Positions 34,086-44,300 of a stretch of DNA of 64,000 nt are shown one piece after another (position 1 is the stretch's first letter; each line of letters starts with the position of its first letter). The stretch spans positions 25,488,404 through 25,552,403 of the forward strand of contig CM055111.1 in assembly GCA_029204225.1 (NCBI GenBank), given 5' to 3'. The notes beneath the pieces were generated by a model. It was given only the letters and a program-made list of their open reading frames with translations. It made no database searches and was not told the DNA's origin. The stretch comes from Diphasiastrum complanatum. Taxonomy: Eukaryota; Streptophyta; Lycopodiopsida; Lycopodiales; Lycopodiaceae. The position numbers and the translations under genes are program-made.

Positions 34086-34396
34086 CCCTTATAGTGGCGT
34101 ATGAACTCGATCTTCAAGAAAAATTGACTACACACCCAGTATTTCATGTAAGTCGTTTGAAACTAAGTTTACATGATGGTGATACAGTTGGATCGGATGA
34201 GGATTTATCCCATTTTGAAGATTTGTCGCTTAATGTACCTTTGGAACCTGAGAAAGTGCTCAGAACCAGAGATAAACAACTGAGAAATTGTTCTATCTCT
34301 TGATGCTTAATTCGGTGGAAGGGTCGTACTGAGGATGATGATTCATGGGAAAGAGTTGATAGCATAAAGAAGAATTTTCCAAATTTTAGTTTCTAA
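34086..34396 (+). pseudogene. Gypsy integrase C terminus with chromodomain
   Basis: Frame 34094-34303 contains LTTHPVFHVSRLKLSLHDGD, the usual run-up to a chromovirus chromodomain. After a stop the chromodomain core CLIRWKGRTEDDDSWERVD follows. It marks the element as a chromovirus. Confidence 0.85.
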
Positions 34397-34409
34397 GGAT
34401 AGAAACAGT

Positions 34410-34950
34410 TTAAGGAGGGAAGAATGTTATGTCCATGACCAGTACATAGGATACAATATACTCCTAGTCTTGGATACATGGTACTCCAGTGAAACAAGCT
34501 GTTAGTTATGCCACGTCATACTGGACGTGACCCGAAAGTAACTAATATCCTTGTGAGGCCAAGAACACACTAAATGGAGTTTAGACAAGGTATGAGACAG
34601 TGTATGCATGTGTAGAGTTATCATTAGCAATTCTATGAATGGTTGGTCCATGCATAGGACTCTATTCTAGGTGAATCTATGTATAGGGAACATAGGGCTA
34701 TGCATGGCTATGTGCCCAGGATGCTTTTGGCTCTATTTAAGAGGTCCAAACTCGCTCTACTCCTCATCATGGTTCTTGATTCATTGCCAGACTCTCACTC
34801 TACATTCATGCTTCTTGTTCCTTGGCTTAGGGGTGAGGTTTCTAGAGATTGATTGGATGCTTCTACTTGGTTGGGTGGTTTCTCCATAGTGTGTTATCCT
34901 TTTGTGTTTAGGATTTGTAGGCAGGATCTAAGGAGCTTCCCTTATACACC
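34410..34950 (+). repeat. Gypsy polypurine tract and 3' LTR
   Basis: AAGGAGGGAAGA at about 34412-34423 is the polypurine tract, and the LTR begins TGTTATGTCC at 34425. A TATTTAAG box lies near 34734. The right end is not clear because copia Gag sequence of another element starts near 34955. Confidence 0.75.
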
Positions 34951-34954
34951 CAGA

Positions 34955-37250
34955 GCCGACTCTTTCAAAAGTCATCACAATGTTGTTGCGGGAAGACACT
35001 AGAATGAATGAACCCTCCATTTTTTGACCTGTCGACTTTCACGTCTTATACACCAACAGAGGCTTGACTAAGACAAAGAAGAAAGGCCCGAAGCAACCAA
35101 AGCAAAGCCAGAAGCCGACACAACATCAAGAGCAGTCGAACCCGCCGACAATGAATATGTTGTTCTGCAAATACTGCAAGTGAACCAACCACGATATCCA
35201 AGACTGTCGCATACTACAAGCCAATAACAACAACAAAGGGCAATCAAAGCAAGTGGAAAATGTAGTTGCAGAAGCACCACCTTCCAACCAAGGAGTGGAT
35301 CATAATGCATTCATGACTAGCCATCAAGAAGCATCAAATGACAGCTCATAGTTTCTAGATTCCAGAGCCACACAACACATGACCAGCCATATCAGTTGTT
35401 TCGAGTCCTATATGTCATACAATACCAAGAGATATGTTCACCTGGACGACAATAACACACAAGCTATTAAAGGTGACGGTACAATAAGATTGAGCTTTGC
35501 AAATGATCAGTCTAAACTACTTTTCAATGTCCTATATATACCAAATCTTTCTACAAATCTGCTCTCTGTAAGCAAAATTACAGATCTAGGACATAAAGTA
35601 GAATTTGAATTTGATTAGTGTAAAGTAGTCGATAGGATAGGCAAGATCCTAGCACTTGAAAATATGCATGGATACTTGTACATATTAAGTCATTGCTTTT
35701 ATGCCTCTAGTCAGGCTCTTAACACTTATGTATAGATCAATAAAAATCTACTTTGGCATTATAGACTTGGTTATTTGAATCATGCTTATGTATTACAAAT
35801 GTCTAAGCAATTTATTATTCTTGATCTAGAATATCCAGATAGGAAAGTCGAATTACTTGTCTGTCAAGACTGTTTAGTCGGTAAGCAGACTAGTTTAGAT
35901 CAAGCCATCAACATGTTGCTAGAATTTTATTAGATATTGTACATACAAACATTTGTGGCCCAATGCAGAATCCTTTACTAAAGGATGCAAAATATTTTAT
36001 TACTTTTATTGATGAATTTTTTAGAAGGACTATGGTGTACTTTATGAAGAAGAAATTAGAAGCTTTCAATTGCTTCAAAATCTTTAAGAAATTGACAAAA
36101 CAATCAAAGCCCTGAGGTCCGACAATGGTGGAGAGTATATCTCTATCGAATTCAAGGAGTACTGCCAAAGCCAAGGCATTGAACAACTATTTATCACTCC
36201 CTATTCGCCTCAGTCGAATGACTTAGCTGAGAGGAAGAATCGTACCCTGGTCGAGTCAGCCAAATGCATGCTGGCACACGCATCTTTGCCCAAGAGCTTT
36301 TGGGCTGAAGCTGTCTCCGTTACAGCTTACATCCAAAACAGATCTTCAAGGCCCTCTCAAGCAAAACACCACATGAGGTTTGGATAGGATCTAAGCCTTC
36401 ATTGAAGAACCTTCAAGTTTTCGGATTCAACTCGATGTACAGACATCTTATCTTAACAGAGTCATCGAAGAAGACATCTACATGCTACAACCTAAAGGAT
36501 ATGTTCTTGAAGGTATGAAAGATCATGTATGTAAACTCCATAAAGCACTTTATGGCTTGAAGCAATCAGAAAGAACTTGGTTTTAGAGGATCAACACATT
36601 CCTCATCCAACACGATTTTCAACCAAGCATTGCCTATTGCAATGTTTATTTCATGTTAGTGCAACATTCCTTCATTGTCATCACCTTGTACGTCGACGAC
36701 ACGTTGCTTTTCAGCAATAGTACCAATCTGGTGAAGGATGCTAAACAAATGATGTCCTCCGACTTCGACATGACCGATCTGGCGAAGCTCACTACTGTCT
36801 GGGCATTCAAATCCACAGAGATAGAGTGAGACGACTGATCTATATCACTCAACAAAGGTATCTTCACAATACTCTTATCAAATATAATTTGATCAATTGT
36901 AAATTAGATCACTCACCGATGGATCCAGGCTTGCGATTGTCAAAGGACCAATGTCCTCAGACCAAGCAGAAAGAGGAGCATATGAGAGAGTATCTTTATC
37001 AATCGATACTTAGATCTCTCATGTATGCAATGGTCTGCACAAGACCTGATAGCGCTTTTGTAGTCGGCTCACTCAACCAATTCATGGCTAATCTTTGCAT
37101 CACATGGCATGGATATCAATTGATCCAATTTCAGATCCTATTGGAGATGAACTCATTCATGTCAGCCACGCATTATCTTATGACGAAAATGCATAACTTA
37201 TTGATGAGCAGATTCTAAATCATATGAATCCTACAAAATTTGGAGTTCGC
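34955..37250 (+). pseudogene. Degraded copia element, inverted relative of the split copy
   Basis: Plus-strand order: Gag end (SRVITMLLREDT), zinc knuckle FCKYCK with NHDIQDC near 35155-35215, and a protease relic near 35355. Then come MTSHISCFESYMSYNTKRYV and LLFNVLYIPNLSTNLLSVSK (35379-35618), GAG-pre-integrase pieces, and integrase DNGGEYISIEF. The integrase tail SLKNLQVFGF is followed by an RT segment with EEDIYMLQ, and a YVDD box lies near 36700. Frame 36826-37218 ends with a copia tail. There are many stops. It shares the integrase-to-RT deletion joint with the 29895-31330 copy. Confidence 0.85.
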
Positions 37251-38315
37251 GATATTCTTGATGAACCGATTGTTTAGTGTTCTATAACATGCCAAATAAT
37301 CTTCTCAATGTTTGTTGCAATGCTCTCATCTTTTGTAGTCTCGAATGGAAGAGTCTATTGGAAGGAACCTTCATACATCACTCTTTGTCACCATTAGAGG
37401 TTTCTTTACTTTCTTTCTCTTAGAAGGAATGAATGGGTTGATCATAGAATAGAACTTAGCTCCAAAAAGGTGTTCTTGGGTCCTGCTGTGGATTGAGGAC
37501 ACACCATAAATTGTCCCCATCGACACCTAAGTTGAGAGCTACATGATGATCAACAATAGCAATGTTGGCATGGATGTCAAGGAAGAGCAATGATGGCAAT
37601 GATGGTGAGCATGAAAATGATGACAATGACATAAAGTAGGGCAACTTCGGCGGTTGTTAGCATCAATTACAGTTGAGAAGTGAGTTGCTATAGGTTTTAG
37701 AAGATAAACGACAATGACATTGGAAAATTATTGGCTTGTTATAGCCCGCACTTTCACGTGTACGGTCACCTAAATTGTGGTCCAAAAAACTCGACTTGGT
37801 ATCATCTAAATTATAGCCCACTTTCTTGAGGATTTCATTCTCAACTTTGTTCAATGGGGGATGGCCCTTGAATAAAGCCAGCCCAACTCAATAAAAGCCG
37901 CCCTTAGATAAAAGTAGGGCCCATTCACTGTTCAGGCCCAAGTAACTAGTGCCACGAAGGATTTTAAACCCGCCACCATTGGATCTGTTTAGACATTCAT
38001 ATACGGCCACGTATCATCACTGACAACATGCCACATGGCAGTTATGACGGGTGGCGAGCATCCAACGGGCGTTCTGCCATTCCCTTTGCCCCCGAAATGG
38101 CCGGTTCCAATAGAAATAAAATAGTTGCTCTGTCTTTCCTGCTTTCTTCGTCGCGATCCTCTCTTTTTTGCTATGGCGCCATTTTATTCAGCAGCGGCAC
38201 TAGCCTAGGGTTTATGGAACGTATCAGCTCGTCTCTCAGCTTCTTCATCATCTGCGGACTTTTTTGTGTGTAGCCATCGGCTGAGGACGAGGGATCCCTC
38301 TATCATCCAGCAGCC
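37251..38315 (+). promoter_or_regulatory. Upstream region and putative promoter of the splicing gene
   Basis: 37251-37860 holds no domain I recognise. In 37900-37960 two GGCCCA motifs (about 37919 and 37946) resemble the site II/TCP elements common in plant housekeeping promoters. ACGTG cores occur near 37756 and 38005. The transcription start is not visible. Confidence 0.4.
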
Positions 38316-41300
38316 ATGTCAGGCGGCTTCTTTAGGGTACGTGGCTATTATCTTTCATGGGTTTATTTTAGTTCTATTGTTGATCTTTAAGGCTGATCCC
38401 TTGGGACCTTGTGACGTGGCTGAGTTGGATCTACATACTCAAGGTTCTGACCGACTCGCTTTTACATGTGTTAGTTTCATGAGATTTGATGCAAAATACA
38501 GAAAAATATCTTGAGATTGGCTATGTAACGTTTGTTGCATGGCAGGGCACATCTTCGGAGCAGGACACAAGGTTTTCGAATAAGATGGCAAAACTGCTGA
38601 AAACGCAGAAATTCGCTCCAGAGCTGGAGCAAGTGGTAGGTTTTTTAGCCTCTTCATGTAGGTCCTAGTTATTAGTATCTGTCAAGAATCCGCAAATTAC
38701 TTACTGCTCCTAATGTTTGCCGTTTCCTTGCAAAGTCTGGTGACATCAACGGTTTTTGAGGCACAACTTGGTCAATGTTTCTTAGCTATGGCACAGCTTA
38801 CATAGGTTTTCTATTATGGTGCAGCTTACATAGGTTTCTTCTGGCACAGCGTGCATATGTTTGTTATTTATGGCACAGCTTACATAGGGTTCTGTGGCAT
38901 AACTTGTGCTGTATGCAGCTTACATAGGATCTGTTATGGTAGAGCTTAGATAGGGTTTGATATTGCACAGCTCTGCAGCTTACATAGGGTTTGTTATCGT
39001 ACACGCTTCATAACGTCTGGTATGGAACAGCTTATATAGGGTTTGATATGGCACAGCTTACATAGGGTTTGCCATGGCACAGCATACATAGGGTGTTTTG
39101 TGGCGCAGCACAGCTTACATAAGATTTGTTGCGACACAGGTTGATATGTCAAAGGTGCAAATGGACGTGATGCGGCCATGGATTGCAGCTAGAGTAACGG
39201 AGTTGCTAGGGTTTGAAGACGAGGTTCTCATCAATTTCATCTACGGCCTGCTTGATGTGAAGGTGGATACACAGCTCAATTTTCCTTTTTGATGGCATAT
39301 TTTGGATTCCTTTGTCTTGTCTAATTTCGCACTTATTGTTCTAGGAGGTGGATGGAAAGCATATTCAGATCCAACTTACAGGTTTTATGGAGAAAAATAC
39401 TGGGCGTTTCATGAAAGAGCTGTGGAGCCTTCTTACCAGTGCGCAGAATAATATAAGTGGGATCCCTCAGCAGTTTTTAGACGCAAAGGCTGAGGAAACG
39501 AAGAAAAAGAAGGTGAATCTTTGCAGCATTTGTTAGGAGAATGGTTTTCTAGTGATTGTAAGGGTCATTTGAGAAGTTACGGTGAGCCCCTGTTAGGGCG
39601 AGAGGTAATTTTGAAAATTACCCGAACTACTAGTAATGTGACTTTGAAAATAATTGAACCAACTAGTTAATGACCTGGCTTACTGTATTTCTTAAGATGA
39701 CCCTTACAACCAATTAAGGTGCACTAGAAAGAACATTCCCTTACGTAAAGGTTGAGTGAAAATTTCCTCTGACCCAAAATGATTGGAACATGTGCTGTAA
39801 ACAATCTTCAGGCATGAATTTTTGTGAGAATTTAATCAGTAGAGGAAAAGACATTCAATGAGCATGTAAATCATCTTACAATGATTTTTTTTGTTGACTG
39901 GGCAAGTTTATGTTGTGGACCATGTAATGCATTTTCATTTTACTCCTAAAATTTTGAGGCAAACTTTCAGAAAAGGATACTGTCGTGCAATGTTCTTTTT
40001 AAAGCAACTTATGGCATCTTTGGGTGTTATACAGGCTGTATGAACGACTGTCTAATGAAGCTCAGGTTTCGTACATCTGTCTTCCCATGCAGGCTGAAGA
40101 ACAACGAATTTTCAGTGAAATCCAGCGAAAGAAAGATCAAGAAAGGACAGCTGAGCAAGAGCAACAAAGAAAGCTTGTGAGAAATTGTTGTTTTCTTGTA
40201 TCATGGTGCTAAGTGCACCTAACACGTGTTTTAACAATGTGTAGTCTCTTATGCAGGATGTTGAAGCCGAGTTGTTGAAGAATGTGGCAGCAGTAGCAGC
40301 CTCTAACCGTCAGCCAAACTCAGGAAAGTTTTCTCCTCAAGGAAACAGAGAGAAGTCATCTGATAGAGCACCATTGGAGGCCAAGGCAGCTGTTAAGAAT
40401 GGGTATCTACTTGTTGCTTTCTCATTGCTGCGTCTGTAAAGTGCAGCACAATTGCTTGTTTGCTTTCATGACTAGTGAGAGACATGAAATTCTGAAACGC
40501 TAGGTAACAAGTTCATTATCCTACGATTTGTACATTTTGTATATTAGAGTTTGCTTCTATTTCAGAAGTTATAGAGATTCTTGGGCAAAAAAAGCTAGGA
40601 TAAATTGGAATTTCATATAGAATTGCTCTTCAGAAGTTCTAGGTCTTCATATATCATGGGCGGTATTGTAAGTGAAGTGATCCTAAGTATGCTGGCTTCA
40701 ATATTCTTATAACTAGCCTTTTCTGAATTTCAGTCCTCTATTTTTGTAGCTGCCCCCACAAGATAGAAAGTGCTAGTGACAATCAGAAACTCGGAAGAAG
40801 AACTTTCAAGGTAAAAAATAACTGAAAGTTGCTCTGCTGAAAGTATGGATTTCCCCCATAAAAAATAAGTGAACTTGTTTTGCTTATTTATGAGTTTTGA
40901 AGTTTTGATATCAAGCTATTGTTCGATCAGCTGTGTGAATACAAAACTGGCATACTGTAAATGCGCGACTATGACTACTCAATTTTTTCCAGTGGCCAGC
41001 CATTGTACTCATTTCAAATTCAATGACTACCATAAAATATGGGGCTTCTACTACTAATTATTTAGGGGATTGAACTTTACGTGCTTGCTTTCCATGGATC
41101 GAGGGTTTTGCATTGGTTAAATTATTGAAATGAAAGCTTGGAGCGCATTTTTCATGCACATCAAATTGATGATGAGACATATTCTATGAAATTTTCTGGA
41201 GTATTTTATCAAAATTCCACTCTAGATGTTTAGAACCTGGAAAATTTCGTACAGAATTTCGCATACAAAGTTACGAACTAATTTTTTTTATATGTCGAGG

Positions 41301-44300
41301 TGTAATTAGAAATCATGAACAAGTCTAAAAAGAAAACGATCAAAAACTTTGAGATTATAAATGTTGGGGTTTTTTTTCCTAGCAATTTGAGCATTCAAGA
41401 TATTGAGATCTTCTTCCTAGTTATGTCCAGCTGGTTTGTGTTAATCGTGTCTATCTTTAGTGGTGCATTTTTCCCACCAGCTGTGCTTTTTAGTTAGGTT
41501 TGAGCAAGTTGAAGTGAAAAAATGTAAACTTTCCTTATTTGTTTAGTTAGGTTTTGAGCAAGTTGAAGTGATAAACTGTAAATTGTCCTTATTTTTTCTT
41601 TGAGGAAGTAGTGACTTTATTTGATTGGCTTTGCTCTTTAGTCCTAGCCTTCATCATGACACAGTTTGTCCTTCAGCTCCAAAGATGATAGAAATTCAGT
41701 ACATTGGTCATTGTACAAATATTTGACAGCTAATGTGGACACATGCTTGTGCATGTGACCTGTACCTACCTATGGCACTGAGGATGTGAGTACGGGATGT
41801 TGTAACATTGGGTCCACACTATGGGTGATGGAATTGATGGTCTACGACTTTATGAGTTGACTCCATAGGGTACATTGCCAATCATATTTGTTAATATCTC
41901 CATTTTGATGATTGATTGAATCACAAGAACTTTGTAGCAAGTCAATTTCAATTCTTGTGTTCTGTTTTGCTCTCCATTTTGAGTTTTTCCCTATACTTGT
42001 AACAATTCGATAACAACATAAATGTAACGAATTTATGCTGTTGGTTATCAACAGTCATGTTTCTAGAGTTATTTCCAAGTTCATTACAGACTAAGAGTAA
42101 TTCCTGATGGGTAATATTTGGTATCTCACCTTGTTTGTTTGATATAAGTCATTTTGCTTTTGGCTACATGTAGATTTTGGTGTAAAGGTAAGAGTGTATT
42201 TATATAGCCTTGGAAGTGGAAAAAATGTCTAACGACTCACGAGTTTAGTATAAGTATTTTGATATTATCATGTACAGAAGTGGAAACATTTTGGCATTTA
42301 AATTTCCCCCTTTGGTATACTGGAAATTTTTTCCAGCTGTTTGGATGGAATGTTTTTTTCCAAAATTTGCAAATTGTAATATATTTATAAGTTTTTCGCT
42401 TGACAAAAGGTTAAGAAATTTGACCATACTAATGTTTGAAAGTCATAATTGAAATTGTAAAAGACTACATGTATGCTCTTTGGTGCTAGCGTTCATTATG
42501 AGTTGAGTTTGCCATTCAGCTCCAGAGAAGTGATAACAATTCAGTACACTGTTCGCTGTACAAATGTGAGTGTGAACGTGAACATATGTTTGTATTTGTG
42601 ATGTGCACCCTACTCGAGCGTGCTGATGCGGGAGTATGGATGTTGTAGTATCTGGTCCATGCTGTGCATGATGAAGTCGATGGTTTAAGACTTTGTGGTT
42701 GGACGCCACAGGGTTGCAGATTGCACGTCCTTTGTTATTTTGGGTATCATTTTAGACATAACATGGCTTATTGATACAGAACAAAGTGATATAATGTAAA
42801 TGAATAATATACAAAAGTTCTGTGCTATATATTTCTGAGTAAGAATAATATAGTTCATTGTTGCTATTTATATTTTAGTGACTGACTGCTTAATTTGTTG
42901 CTATTTAAATTGCAAGTGCCTGTACAGATGATATATACTTATGTTTAACTCTTGTCTACTATTATGTAGTTCAACTCTGCATAGTATCATGTCTTCTCTT
43001 GTACACTTTTATTCACTGTAGTTTTTACTATATAATATATTTTTCTCACGTGCATGTATGATTCCTTTTTGTGTGTGTCTCATGTATCATAAGTCATAAC
43101 AAATATCTTTTTATTGTCACAAACTTTTTTGTAATTCAGAGTGTAAATGTTTGCATTTTGACATTATTCTGTATATTTAATTTTTTTTCTCTTTCTAGGA
43201 TTTTTGTAGTATTCTGAAAGGAAGTTTGTAGCTCAAATGCTGTTTCCCATAGCTCTTTGCAATACTTGTGAAAAAAAGAGCAAATATACATATTATATAG
43301 AAGTGTGATCTATTATCTTTTATTGAGACATTTGTGCCCTTGGACACGTCATGTGGAACATGTACATACATAGTGGACGTCCACATCACGTCCAAGTGGG
43401 GCAGTACATATTTGAAAATGGAGCCATGATGAGACAGGAGTTGAGATGATGGATGTTCTGATTCAGATTATACATGCCACTATGGCTCTATACATCTACA
43501 TGACACTAGAATCATATTTAGATCGAGCTAGCGCCTAATATGATTTGAATTGATGATTGTTAGTCTAGTATTTTCTTTTTGTGGAGGCACATGGTGCTCC
43601 TGTATGATAAAAACTACTTGATATGTGCTCTTTCTGCTTTATAGTAATGATTTTAGAAGTTTCGAGTTTTTATGGGAATATATTATCAACGAGACTCTCT
43701 GATTCATTTATTTGCCAAGGACAAGGTTTTTTTGTTTATTTCTCCTCCATTTGTGGTGTTAGCCTTTATTCAAACTTTTCGTTTTAGCAAATTGAATGTC
43801 GCCATCTATTTGAGATTGTGTAAGATCAGATGTACATGGTTTGTCACCTTCAAGGTTTGGTTAGAATAGGATCTAAAACAAGCATCGAAGTCTGAAGAAA
43901 CACCAAGATTGCATTGCAGTATCATCTCCAAACACTAACAGACTGCATAGTTGGTCATGATTGAATTTCCTTAACCCCCCCCTAACCCCCCCCCCCACCC
44001 CCCCCCACCTCTTTTAATAGATTACCTGTTACAAGTTCAGGGCTTGACATTTCTACTCTGTTTTCAGGGCCCGAGATTGAGTAGTGAACTTACCTCCTCT
44101 TCAAGATAGGAGGAGAATGGGTTTTGATTAGTAGTAGCTTCTGAAACCTTATTTTGCTCTTACAAGCAATTGCTTTCTTGTGGAATTTTTATGTGAGTGT
44201 TTCGTTTTTTCAGGAAAAGATCTCATGGAGATTCCCAATCATCTTCAGGCATAAAATCATCATCGGCATCTCCAAGTTCTTCAAGGTCTGGAGTTCTTGA

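Larger units (their letters stand above)
40811..44213 (+). other. Large intron 7 of the splicing gene
   Basis: About 3.4 kb, much longer than the other introns. It contains two copies of a dispersed repeat (41440-41890 and 42480-42760) and a C-rich tract. No exon with the required phase shift was found by eye. Confidence 0.65.

Noticed and set aside
38775-39139. CRISPR-like array
   Set aside because: Units are degenerate, contiguous and inside an intron of a plant gene, so this is a minisatellite.
43974-44011. Interstitial telomere repeat (CCCTAA-like)
   Set aside because: The C runs are too long and irregular and lack the CCCTAAA plant unit.
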